Positions 35,427 through 44,038 of a stretch of DNA of 64,000 nucleotides are shown piece after piece (the first letter of the stretch is position 1; the number at the start of each line of letters is the position of its first letter). The stretch comes from a virus. Below the pieces are notes generated by a model. That model was not told the DNA's origin. It was given only the letters and a program-made list of their open reading frames with translations, and did not search any database. The translations under genes and the position numbers were made by a program. The stretch spans positions 1 through 64,000 of IMG/VR virus record IMGVR_UViG_3300044629_000131, one strand, 5' to 3'.

Positions 35427-37079
35427 GTGGCAGCTGGTACTGATGTATATTTGGGTAATCCTAATCTAAAGAAAGCGGGAACCCAAATATCATTTACAAA
35501 AAAACAAATCAACGAATGGATCAAGTGTAAAAATGATCCAGTCTATTTTGCTGAAAATTATATTAAGATTATCTCACTAGACGAAGGTTTGGTGCCATTT
35601 GAGATGTATGATTTCCAGAAGAAGATTTTACAAGACTTCCATGAAAACAGATTTAACATCGCAAAGCTCCCAAGACAAACTGGAAAATCCACTACGGTTG
35701 TTGCTTATCTGCTTTATTACGCAATATTCTTTGATAGCGTTAATATTGGTATTCTCGCTAACAAAGCTTCAACATCTAGGGAACTCCTAAGCAGACTTCA
35801 ACTAGCATATGAAAATCTACCAAAGTGGATGCAGCATGGTGTAGTTGTTTGGAACAAAGGTAATGTCGAACTTGAAAACGGATCAAAAATTCTGGCATCT
35901 TCTACATCTGCGTCTGCTGTCAGAGGCATGTCGTTTAATATCCTCTTCCTCGACGAATTCGCTTTCGTTCCAAACCATGTTGCAGAGCAATTCTTTGCCT
36001 CTGTTTATCCTACTATTACTTCTGGTAAGAGCACGAAAGTCATAATCATCTCAACACCAAATGGTATGAACCACTTCTACAAGATGTGGATTGATGCCAA
36101 GAACGGCAAGAATGGTTATGTAATGAATGAGGTTCATTGGTCTCAGGTTCCTGGTAGAGATGCGAAGTGGAAAGAAGAGACCCTTAAGAATACTTCTGCC
36201 AGACAGTTCGCACAAGAATTTGAATGTGACTTTCTTGGTTCTGCTGATACCCTAATCAGTCCAGCAAAACTTCAAAATATACCATTTACTGACCCAATTA
36301 CATCCAATGCAGGACTTGATATCCACGAAAGAGTACAAAAAGATCACGAATACATTATTACTGTTGATGTTGCCAGAGGAATTGGTGGCGACTATAGTGC
36401 TTTCGTCGTGTTTGATATCACCACACTGCCGTATAAGATCGTGGCAAAGTACAGAAATAATGAAATTAAACCTGTACTGTTTCCCTCGGTAATTTTACAG
36501 GTAGCGAAAGAATATAATTTACCATATATCCTAGTAGAAGTCAACGATATTGGTGATAGTATTGCCGCCACTTTGAACTATGATCTAGAATATCCTAACG
36601 TATTAATGTGTGCGATGCGTGGCAGAGCAGGGCAAATTGTTGGTACAGGTTTCTCTGGAATGAAAACTCAACTTGGTGTCAAGATGAGTGTGACGGTTAA
36701 GAAATTGGGTTGCGCTAATCTCAAAGCAATTATCGAAGAAGATAAACTAACTTTTGGTGACTTCGAAATTCTACAAGAGCTCACCACGTTCATTCAGAAA
36801 AAGATGGCATGGGAAGCTGACGAGGGATATCATGATGACCTTGTGATGTGTTTGGTTCTCTTTGCATGGTTAGTCATGCAAGAATACTTCAAAGAGATGA
36901 CAGATCAGGATGTTCGTCGTCGCATCTACGAAGAACAAAGAAATCAAATCGAACAAGATATGGCGCCATTTGGTTTTGTTGACGATGGACTTGGCGATGA
37001 TAGTTTTATAGATGCCGATGGATCTTTATGGGAGTATGGAAATACTCAAGAAGAAGTAAGTTATATGTGGAATTACTAA
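35427..37079 (+). CDS. 17: Large terminase subunit gp17
   Basis: A 550-residue packaging motor (T4 gp17 is 610). ATPase domain: Walker A LPRQTGKST at 81-89, Walker B ILFLDEFAF with D176/E177, coupling motif IISTPNG at 208-213. Nuclease domain (RNase H fold): TVDVARGIGGDYS with D314, then LVEVND and DDLV acidic residues. It works with portal gp20 and gp16 at the prohead vertex. The start is GTG, without a clear ribosome binding site; no upstream ATG is in frame in a reasonable position. Stop overlaps the next ATG (TAATG). Confidence 0.95.
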   Translation: MAAGTDVYLGNPNLKKAGTQISFTKKQINEWIKCKNDPVYFAENYIKIISLDEGLVPFEMYDFQKKILQDFHENRFNIAKLPRQTGKSTTVVAYLLYYAIFFDSVNIGILANKASTSRELLSRLQLAYENLPKWMQHGVVVWNKGNVELENGSKILASSTSASAVRGMSFNILFLDEFAFVPNHVAEQFFASVYPTITSGKSTKVIIISTPNGMNHFYKMWIDAKNGKNGYVMNEVHWSQVPGRDAKWKEETLKNTSARQFAQEFECDFLGSADTLISPAKLQNIPFTDPITSNAGLDIHERVQKDHEYIITVDVARGIGGDYSAFVVFDITTLPYKIVAKYRNNEIKPVLFPSVILQVAKEYNLPYILVEVNDIGDSIAATLNYDLEYPNVLMCAMRGRAGQIVGTGFSGMKTQLGVKMSVTVKKLGCANLKAIIEEDKLTFGDFEILQELTTFIQKKMAWEADEGYHDDLVMCLVLFAWLVMQEYFKEMTDQDVRRRIYEEQRNQIEQDMAPFGFVDDGLGDDSFIDADGSLWEYGNTQEEVSYMWNY

Positions 37080-37303
37080 TGGACTTAGAAGATCAGTTTT
37101 CTTTAGAACATCTTATCTTTAAAGAGAGAAAGTGTAGAACTTGTCACAAAGAAAAAGACCTTCTTACAGATTTCTATTTGATTAGAAAAAACAAAAGACC
37201 ATTTCCGTCAGCATATTCATACGAATGTAAAGCATGTACGGTCAAAAGAATTATCGAAGCAAGAAAAAAAGATCATACAAATTGGTCATATCCAGATTGG
37301 TAG
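37079..37303 (+). CDS. Orphan zinc-finger protein, 74 aa
   Basis: CRTCHKEKDLLTDFYL and YECKACTVKR provide two C-x2-C knuckles, about 28 residues apart, like the N-terminal domain of the endonuclease VII-like protein at 33538 and related HNH proteins, but without the H-N-H core. The ATG at 37079 overlaps the gp17 stop; the longer in-frame start at 37028 lies inside gp17. Possibly a remnant or a stand-alone DNA-binding module. Confidence 0.65.
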   Translation: MDLEDQFSLEHLIFKERKCRTCHKEKDLLTDFYLIRKNKRPFPSAYSYECKACTVKRIIEARKKDHTNWSYPDW

Positions 37304-37343
37304 TATGTTCATGCATTGTTTCCCCCTCTGAACATCACTAATT

Positions 37344-37351
37344 TCTAAATA
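37344..37351 (+). promoter_or_regulatory. Candidate late promoter for tail sheath gene
   Basis: TCTAAATA, 36 bases before the ATG at 37387. A small hairpin (37355-37361 with 37369-37375) lies between it and the GAGG ribosome binding site but does not cover that site. Confidence 0.65.
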
Positions 37352-37386
37352 GATTTAGATAAATTTGATATCTAAGAGGTAAACAA

Positions 37387-39570
37387 ATGGCAAGTCAAGT
37401 CTCGCCTGGTGTTGTTATTAAGGAGCGTGATTTATCCAATGCTGTAGTAACTGGAGCACTCGCTATTCGCGCTGCTTTTGCCACTACATTTCGCACTGGA
37501 CCAGTAGGCAAAGTAATTAACGTCAATTCTGAAAGAGAATTAATTGACACCTTCGGAACACCAGCTGAGGCAAATGCTTCCGATTGGTTAGTGGGAGCAG
37601 AATTCCTACGTTACGGTGGACAATTAGCAGTTCTCCGCGCAGAAACAACCGTAAAGAACGCAACTAAGAGTGGCACTGGAGTTCTAATCGCTGATAAAGA
37701 AGCTTTTGATGCTGGTGTTACAACAGAAAAATTCGCTGCTCGTTACGCAGGAACCGAAGGTAATTACTATCGTGTAGTTATCGTTGATCGTGGTGCTGAT
37801 TACAAAGTAGCAAAAGTAGGTCACGGTCTCTCGGTTGGTGGTACTTTCACAGATAACGCTGGTGTTACTCACGAAGTTTATGACGTTGTTGATAACGACA
37901 ACTTCACAATCGTAAAGGGAAGCGCAGTACCAACATCAATTCCAACAGGAAAAATCCTAACAACCAATTCGGTTAGCGGAACTGCTGCCACTGGATCTGC
38001 TTCATATACTAGCGTTGCTTACACAACTAACAGTGCTGCTGGAACAGGAGCAACATTCAATGTTTCTCGTGCTGGTGGAACTTACACAGTTACAGTTTCT
38101 GGTGGTGGATCTGGTTATGTTGCTGGAGATACTTTCACAATTCTTGGAACTGCTTTAGGTGGAACTTCCCCAACAAACGACTTAACATTCAATGCTGCTA
38201 CCGTTGTTACCGTAGCATCAACGGTTTCCGCATACACCAACTCAGATTGGAACGCAGAACTAATTGGATCAACTGGTCTATCATTCAAGGCAATTGGTCC
38301 TCGTCCTGGTACTTCACCTTGGGCAGCAGAGCGTTATCTTTCATATGATGAAGTTCATGTTGCTGTAATTGACGAAAGAGATAATACTGTTGTTGAGCGT
38401 TTCCCATATCTTTCAAAGATCTCTGATGCTAAGTCACCAGAAGGAAATTCAACATACTGGAAGTCAGCAATCAATGAGTTTTCAAACTACATCTATGCTG
38501 GTCAAGAATTGACTTCTGCTGAAATCACAACTGCTGGTGAAAATCCTGGTGGAACTGCTGCTTCATACGCAGCAACTTCAGGTGCTCCAAAAGAATTGTC
38601 AAGAATTCTTCAAACTGCTGGCGGAACTCTATCAGGTGGTCTTGATGATTATGCTTACACTGCTGGAGAAATTCAAGCAGCATATGATACTTTCCTTGAT
38701 ACAGAAGAAACCCAAATTGACTTTGTTCTAATGGGTGGTTCAATGAGTAATGAAGTTGATACAATTGCTAAGGCACAAGCAGTTGCTGCTGTCGCAAATA
38801 GCAGAAAAGATTGTGTCGCTTTCCTCTCACCATATGTTGGTAATCAGGTAGCTACTTCTGGAGGTGCTGCTATTACAGCATCTACCCAACTTTCAAATAC
38901 CATCGCTTTCTTTGACAACATTGCTTCTAGCTCCTATGTTGTTTTAGATAGTGGTATCAAATACACCTATGATCGTTTCAACGATAAGTATCGTTACATC
39001 GGTTGTAACGGTGATGTTGCTGGACTTTGTGTTTCAACCTCGGCAATTCTAGATGACTGGTTCTCACCAGCTGGTCTAAATCGTGGGGGTGTTCAAAATG
39101 TTGTGAAGCTTGCTTTCAATCCAAACAAAGCAGCAAGAGATGATCTCTACAGCAACAGAATTAACCCAATCGTTTCACTTCCTGGTTCTGGTCCTGTTCT
39201 CTTTGGAGACAAGACTGGTCTTGCTTCACCTTCCGCATTTGATAGAATTAACGTTCGTCGTTTGTTCCTCAATGTTGAGAAGAGAGCAAAAGCACTTGCT
39301 GAAGGAGTACTCTTTGAGCAAAACGATAGCACCACTCGTTCAAACTTCACCGCTTCAATTTCTTCTTACTTAGCAGAAGTTCAAGCACGTAGAGGTGTCA
39401 CTGACTTCCTTGTTGTTTGCGATGAAACAAACAATACCCCAGAAGTCATTGATAGAAATGAGTTTGTGGCTGAACTCTACCTCAAGCCAACCCGCTCAAT
39501 CAACTATGTAACGGTTACCGTAACGGCAACCAGAACGGGCGTTTCCTTCTCGGAAGTCGTTGGTAGATAA
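37387..39570 (+). CDS. 18: Tail sheath protein gp18
   Basis: A 727-residue contractile sheath subunit (T4 gp18 is 659). The N-terminus (SPGVVIKERDLSNAVV) and the FGTPAEANASDWLVGAEFLRYGG segment correspond to T4 gp18. The C-terminal domain carries the conserved SPAGLNRG and RRLFLNVEK-type regions. Residues about 205-275 contain an inserted module with GGGSGYVAGDTFTILG, again the GSGY repeat. Ribosome binding site GAGG at 37376-37379. Confidence 0.93.
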   Translation: MASQVSPGVVIKERDLSNAVVTGALAIRAAFATTFRTGPVGKVINVNSERELIDTFGTPAEANASDWLVGAEFLRYGGQLAVLRAETTVKNATKSGTGVLIADKEAFDAGVTTEKFAARYAGTEGNYYRVVIVDRGADYKVAKVGHGLSVGGTFTDNAGVTHEVYDVVDNDNFTIVKGSAVPTSIPTGKILTTNSVSGTAATGSASYTSVAYTTNSAAGTGATFNVSRAGGTYTVTVSGGGSGYVAGDTFTILGTALGGTSPTNDLTFNAATVVTVASTVSAYTNSDWNAELIGSTGLSFKAIGPRPGTSPWAAERYLSYDEVHVAVIDERDNTVVERFPYLSKISDAKSPEGNSTYWKSAINEFSNYIYAGQELTSAEITTAGENPGGTAASYAATSGAPKELSRILQTAGGTLSGGLDDYAYTAGEIQAAYDTFLDTEETQIDFVLMGGSMSNEVDTIAKAQAVAAVANSRKDCVAFLSPYVGNQVATSGGAAITASTQLSNTIAFFDNIASSSYVVLDSGIKYTYDRFNDKYRYIGCNGDVAGLCVSTSAILDDWFSPAGLNRGGVQNVVKLAFNPNKAARDDLYSNRINPIVSLPGSGPVLFGDKTGLASPSAFDRINVRRLFLNVEKRAKALAEGVLFEQNDSTTRSNFTASISSYLAEVQARRGVTDFLVVCDETNNTPEVIDRNEFVAELYLKPTRSINYVTVTVTATRTGVSFSEVVGR

Positions 39571-39607
39571 TTAGTAGTATAAGAAAAAATCACAGAGGTA
39601 ACCACTA

Positions 39608-40195
39608 ATGGCATCGTCAAACGTAAGTCAGTTCCTACAAACTATCGGTCAGGGCGTGAAGCCCAACATGTTCCTGATTGATGTTCAGTTTCCTGCCACG
39701 CTATCAAAGCAGTCAGAAGATCAAAATCTTACAAATCTACTTTGTAAGTCAGCAGCACTCCCAGGTTCAAACCTAGGTGTTATCGAAGTTCCTTTCCGTG
39801 GAAGAACAGTTAAGATCGCAGGTGATCGCACCTTTGATACTTGGACTGCCACCTTCTTCAACGATAAGGACTTCAAACTACGCTCATTCTTTGAGCAGTG
39901 GGCAAATAGCATCAACACTCACGAGGGCAACACTGCTCCTCTCTTTACTCCAAACAATTCGTCTGGTTATATGGCTGACCTTGGAGTTAAGCAACTAGAG
40001 AAAGATGCTAGCGAAGAAGGTGCTATCTTGAGAACATACTCACTCAAGTATTGCTTCCCAACCAATGTTTCTCAAATTGATGTTGCTTATGATAGCAATG
40101 ATCAAATTGAAGAATTCACAGTTGAGTTCCAATATTCGTACTTCACTGCCGAGGCAGGAACCAGACAGGGCGTATCTTCACTCCCAGTAGTCTGA
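39608..40195 (+). CDS. 19: Tail tube protein gp19
   Basis: A 195-residue tube subunit (T4 gp19 is 163) that stacks as hexamers inside the sheath. Recognised by position between gp18 and gp20 and by the tube-fold motifs LCKSAALPGSNLGVIEVPFRGRTVKIAGDRTFDTWTATF-type segment (residues about 45-82) and FFEQW. AGAGG lies 8-9 bases upstream of the ATG. It lacks a private late promoter, so it is probably cotranscribed with gp18. Confidence 0.92.
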   Translation: MASSNVSQFLQTIGQGVKPNMFLIDVQFPATLSKQSEDQNLTNLLCKSAALPGSNLGVIEVPFRGRTVKIAGDRTFDTWTATFFNDKDFKLRSFFEQWANSINTHEGNTAPLFTPNNSSGYMADLGVKQLEKDASEEGAILRTYSLKYCFPTNVSQIDVAYDSNDQIEEFTVEFQYSYFTAEAGTRQGVSSLPVV

Positions 40196-40201
40196 TAAAT
40201 A
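40194..40201 (+). promoter_or_regulatory. Candidate late promoter for portal gene
   Basis: GATAAATA overlapping the gp19 stop, 30 bases before the ATG at 40231. Confidence 0.68.
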
Positions 40202-40230
40202 GTTGGAAGCAGTAATTTGAATATCTAATC

Positions 40231-41940
40231 ATGAGTCAACTATTTGGCTTCCAAATTAATCGAAAGGAGGCACAGAAGGGTCAGTCCCCTGTGCCTCCTT
40301 CTGCTGACGAACCGATTGCGGTTGCGGCAGGTGGTTATTATGGAACATATGTAGAAACGGATAATGCTTCTCAAGCTCGTAATGAGTTTGAGTTGATCCG
40401 TCGTTATCGTGACATGGCACTTCACCCAGAAGTTGATAGTGCTATTGATGAAGTTGTGAATGAATTTGTAGTAAGTGATGCTAACGATAGTCCAGTAGAA
40501 ATCAACTTAGATAATCTAGATGTTGGATCTGGAGTAAAAAATAAAATTAGAAATGAATTTGATTATATCAAAAGACTTTTAAATTTTGATAATCGCGCAC
40601 ATGAGATTGTGCGTAACTGGTATATTGATGGTAGAGTATTCTACCACAAAGTAATTGATCTAGACAACCCAAAGAAAGGTATTACGGAACTTCGTTATAT
40701 TGATCCGATGAAGATCAAGAAGGTTCGTCAAAAGATTGATGATAAACCAAAAGATTCTCTTGCTCGTGCTGCCATCAAAGGAACAGCACTTGAGTATGAG
40801 TACGGAACATTTGTAGATTATTATTTGTTCAATCCAAAAGGTTTCTATCAAGGTGGTGTCCTAGGACCAATTGGTGACATGTCACTTTCACAAGGAGTGA
40901 AGATGGCAGTTGATAGCGTCACCTTTATTCCTTCTGGACTACAAGATCTCAATAAGCGTATGACGCTGAGCTTCCTCCATAAGGCAATCAAATCTCTCAA
41001 TCAGCTGAGAATGATTGAAGATAGTTTGGTAATCTACAGATTGTCACGCGCACCAGAACGTAGAATTTTTTATATTGATGTAGGCAATCTTCCAAAGGTA
41101 AAAGCAGAGCAATACCTCCGCGATGTAATGTCTCGTTACAGAAATAAACTTGTATATGATTCTTCAACTGGAGAGATGCGTGATGATAAAAAGCATATGT
41201 CTATGCTTGAAGATTTCTGGTTACCTCGTCGTGAAGGCGGTAGAGGAACTGAGATCACTACACTCCCAGGCGGTCAAAACCTTGGCGAACTCAAGGACGT
41301 TGAGTATTTCAAAAAGAAACTTTACAACTCACTAAACCTACCACCTTCCCGCCTTACGGATGACAACAAAGGGTTTAATCTTGGTAAGACCACAGAGGTT
41401 CTCAGGGATGAACTCAAATTTGCTAAGTTCATCGGTCGTCTCCGCAAGCGTTTCAGCGAACTATTCCAGGATATTCTCAAGACACAACTAATTCTCAAGG
41501 GTATCATCTCACCAGAAGATTGGGATGATATGAAAGAGCATATCCAATACGACTTCTTATTTGATAATCATTTCAACGAACTGAAAGAAATTGAAATGAT
41601 GACACAGCGTATTGCTATTGTCACACAGATGGATCCTTTTGCTGGCAAATACTTCTCTGTTGAATATATCCGTAAGCATATCCTCAATCAAACTGAAAAA
41701 GAATTCAAGGAAATTGATAAGCAGATGAAGGGAGAGATCGCATCTGGTCTTGCGATTGATCCAGCACAGACAAATATGCTGGATACTATGTCACAGCAAA
41801 ACACAGCATTTAGTCCAGAAATTTCAAATATTCAGGCACAAGATAGTGCTGCTAGAGAGCAAGAAGCTGCGGACGCAAATCTAGATCGAGAGATGGAAAA
41901 GATGAAGGCGCAACCTAAACCTACGCCAAAGTCTAAATAA
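40231..41940 (+). CDS. 20: Portal vertex protein gp20
   Basis: A 569-residue dodecameric portal subunit (T4 gp20 is 524). It forms the packaging channel, initiates prohead assembly and connects to the neck. Typical segments are NEFELIRRYRDMALHPEVDSAIDEVVNE near 50-77 and a VKAEQYLRDVM-RYRNKLVYD segment, with LPPSRLTDD. The C-terminal tail is acidic/basic low complexity (MEKMKAQPKPTPKSK). gp20 is the standard marker gene for cyanomyoviruses. Confidence 0.95.
   Translation: MSQLFGFQINRKEAQKGQSPVPPSADEPIAVAAGGYYGTYVETDNASQARNEFELIRRYRDMALHPEVDSAIDEVVNEFVVSDANDSPVEINLDNLDVGSGVKNKIRNEFDYIKRLLNFDNRAHEIVRNWYIDGRVFYHKVIDLDNPKKGITELRYIDPMKIKKVRQKIDDKPKDSLARAAIKGTALEYEYGTFVDYYLFNPKGFYQGGVLGPIGDMSLSQGVKMAVDSVTFIPSGLQDLNKRMTLSFLHKAIKSLNQLRMIEDSLVIYRLSRAPERRIFYIDVGNLPKVKAEQYLRDVMSRYRNKLVYDSSTGEMRDDKKHMSMLEDFWLPRREGGRGTEITTLPGGQNLGELKDVEYFKKKLYNSLNLPPSRLTDDNKGFNLGKTTEVLRDELKFAKFIGRLRKRFSELFQDILKTQLILKGIISPEDWDDMKEHIQYDFLFDNHFNELKEIEMMTQRIAIVTQMDPFAGKYFSVEYIRKHILNQTEKEFKEIDKQMKGEIASGLAIDPAQTNMLDTMSQQNTAFSPEISNIQAQDSAAREQEAADANLDREMEKMKAQPKPTPKSK
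41932..41939 (+). promoter_or_regulatory. Candidate late promoter for prohead core/protease unit
   Basis: TCTAAATA at the very end of gp20, 21 bases before the ATG at 41960. Confidence 0.5.
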
Positions 41941-41959
41941 AATATATTGTTATCTTATC

Positions 41960-42169
41960 ATGACTGAAACTAATAACGAAATGGGTGCCGTTGATATTGT
42001 TGGCAAGATCAGCGATAACGACAGAGCATCTGCGATTGACGCAATCCACGACATGCTATTTGCTAAAGCATCTGATGCTATGGCGCAATATAAGCAAGTA
42101 GTGGCAAACACATTCTTTGACGAACCAACCGAAACCGAAACCGATGAAACTGATAACGGAACAGATTGA
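41960..42169 (+). CDS. Probable prohead core protein (gp67-like), 69 aa
   Basis: A small acidic protein between portal and prohead protease, the place of the small core protein gp67 in T4-like phages. It has one helical region (DAIHDMLFAKASDAMAQYKQVV) and an acidic Thr/Glu/Asp tail, as gp67 does. Sequence similarity to T4 gp67 is not obvious, so the call rests on position and charge. It overlaps gp21 by 26 bases. Confidence 0.6.
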   Translation: MTETNNEMGAVDIVGKISDNDRASAIDAIHDMLFAKASDAMAQYKQVVANTFFDEPTETETDETDNGTD

Positions 42170-42788
42170 GGACGTAAAAGTTCTCACAGAAGAAAAGAAC
42201 GGAAAGAAACTTCTTTATATTGAAGGAGTTTTTCTTCAGTCTGAACTCAAGAACCGCAACGGTCGTATGTATCCTTTCGATGTTCTCAACCGCGAGGTTC
42301 AGAGATACAACGAAGAATATGTAAAGTCAAAGAGAGCTCTTGGAGAACTAGGACACCCAGACGGTCCTACTATCAATCTTGATAGAGTGTCACATAGAAT
42401 TGTTGAACTCCGCGCAGAAGGACACAACTTCTATGGCAAGGCACAAATTCTAGATACTCCCATGGGACAGATTGCTAAGTCACTTCTTGGTGAAGGAGTA
42501 CAACTTGGTGTTTCTTCTCGTGGCATGGGAAGTATTGACAAGAGAGAGGATATCTCGATTGTCCGCGATGACTTCTTCCTAACCACCGCTGCTGATATTG
42601 TAGCAGATCCTTCCGCACCAGATGCTTTTGTAAATGGCATCATGGAAGGAAAAGAGTGGATTTGGGACAACGGAATTCTAAAGGAAGCGAAAGTAGATAA
42701 ATATCGCAAGTATATTGATGAGGCAACTCGTCAAAATATGGAAGCGAGAACGCTCAAAGTGTTTGAGCATTTTCTCTCAAATCTTTGA
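42144..42788 (+). CDS. 21: Prohead core protease gp21
   Basis: A 214-residue serine protease (T4 gp21 is 212) that matures proheads by cleaving scaffold and capsid proteins. Conserved blocks are YIEGVFLQSELKNRNGRMYP, LGELGHPD with H71, and GVSSRGMGS with S124/S125. The ATG at 42144 is chosen; the upstream TTG at 42117 would add nine residues inside the preceding gene. It would cut the (I/L)xE sites visible in gp22 and gp23. Confidence 0.93.
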   Translation: MKLITEQIEDVKVLTEEKNGKKLLYIEGVFLQSELKNRNGRMYPFDVLNREVQRYNEEYVKSKRALGELGHPDGPTINLDRVSHRIVELRAEGHNFYGKAQILDTPMGQIAKSLLGEGVQLGVSSRGMGSIDKREDISIVRDDFFLTTAADIVADPSAPDAFVNGIMEGKEWIWDNGILKEAKVDKYRKYIDEATRQNMEARTLKVFEHFLSNL

Positions 42789-42791
42789 TTT

Positions 42792-42799
42792 CATAAATA
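42792..42799 (+). promoter_or_regulatory. Candidate late promoter for scaffold and capsid genes
   Basis: CATAAATA, 41 bases before the ATG at 42840. No other late box is seen before gp23, so this one may serve both gp22 and gp23. Confidence 0.68.
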
Positions 42800-42839
42800 A
42801 ACTTAGAATAATTATACGGAAATTACGAGGTAAACTCAA

Positions 42840-44000
42840 ATGTCAGATATGCTAAACGAAAAGTTTGAAGAGTTCGTTACCGAGCAAAAGGTGATTCTTG
42901 AAGCTGGCGATCCTATGCCAACTGTTCAAGCTTCTGTAATTCCTGGCTCTGGAAGCGACCCTTCACAGGTTTCTGACGTTCAGACTGCGAAGGCTGGCGG
43001 CAAAGATCCTGCTCCTACCGTCCAACCTTCTGTTGCGATCGGTCAATCAGCTCCTGCTGATCTAGGCGGTTCAACCTCCGCGCCTCTTCATTCTAATGAC
43101 GAAGATGGTGAAGAGAACCCAGGTGCGAAAGCAGCAGCACCTATCTCGCAAATTTCTGGTGATCCTCAGTTCGCAGCAAAGAAAGATGCTGGCGATCAAG
43201 GAACTCAACCAACAGTAAATGTTGCCGCAGCATACGGCATCACTAAGATGGGCGGAAATGTCACTTATCCAATTAAAGCTGGATTTGAAATTGACATGAC
43301 CGACGACGTAAATGCTCTCCTTGAGGGCACCGAACTCTCAGAAGAGTTTGCTGAGAAAGCAAAGACAATCTTTGAAGCAGCAGTAACAGCAAAACTCAAC
43401 TCAGAGTATGACAAGCTTGTAGAGCACTTTGCCAACGAACTAGATAAGCAAGTTGAAGCAATCAAGAACGAACTTGCTGAAGAAGTTAATGGCACCGTGA
43501 CCTACGCCATCGGTCAATGGATGGAAGAGAACCAAGTAGCTATTGACCGTGGTATCAGAAATGAGATTACCGAAGACTTCATCGCAGGTCTTAAGGGTCT
43601 CTTTGAAGAGCACTACATTTCGATCCCCGACGACAAGGTTGATGTGGTCGAAGGTATGGCTGAATCAATTCGTGAAATGGAAGAGCGCCTCGACGAACAG
43701 GTTAAGGCTAATGTGAAACTACAAAATCGTCTGAATGAGACTGCCAAAATCAACATTCTGAACACTGTTTCGGAAGGACTAGCAGATACTCAGAAAGAAA
43801 AACTAGCAGCACTTGCTGAAGGTCTAGAGTTTGTCTCAGAAGAGTCATTCGCCGCGAAGGTAAAAACCATCAAGGAGTCTTACTTTAAAGAGTCAATCGC
43901 TACCCCAGTAGAGACTGTAGATGAAACTCCAGTAGAGGGTCAGGAAGTATCACCAGCAATGGCAGCATACCTCCAAGCACTCAACCGCTGGGGTAACTGA
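42840..44000 (+). CDS. 22: Prohead scaffold (core) protein gp22
   Basis: A 386-residue scaffold (T4 gp22 is 269). It forms the internal core around which gp23 assembles and is degraded by gp21. The N-terminus has an ILE/A site (I19-L20-E21/A22) fitting the gp21 specificity. Residues about 25-140 are Pro/Ala/Gly low complexity, and about 150-340 are long charged helices with coiled-coil character (EELDEQVKANVKLQNRL-type). Identification is by position and architecture. ACGAGG upstream of the ATG. Confidence 0.88.
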   Translation: MSDMLNEKFEEFVTEQKVILEAGDPMPTVQASVIPGSGSDPSQVSDVQTAKAGGKDPAPTVQPSVAIGQSAPADLGGSTSAPLHSNDEDGEENPGAKAAAPISQISGDPQFAAKKDAGDQGTQPTVNVAAAYGITKMGGNVTYPIKAGFEIDMTDDVNALLEGTELSEEFAEKAKTIFEAAVTAKLNSEYDKLVEHFANELDKQVEAIKNELAEEVNGTVTYAIGQWMEENQVAIDRGIRNEITEDFIAGLKGLFEEHYISIPDDKVDVVEGMAESIREMEERLDEQVKANVKLQNRLNETAKINILNTVSEGLADTQKEKLAALAEGLEFVSEESFAAKVKTIKESYFKESIATPVETVDETPVEGQEVSPAMAAYLQALNRWGN

Positions 44001-44038
44001 TAATTCGTTAACACCTATTTTTCAAACGGAGCAAACAA

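Noticed and set aside
37355-37375. 7-bp hairpin before gp18 as an RBS switch
   Set aside because: The GAGG site lies just outside the stem and the promoter box is upstream of the whole hairpin.
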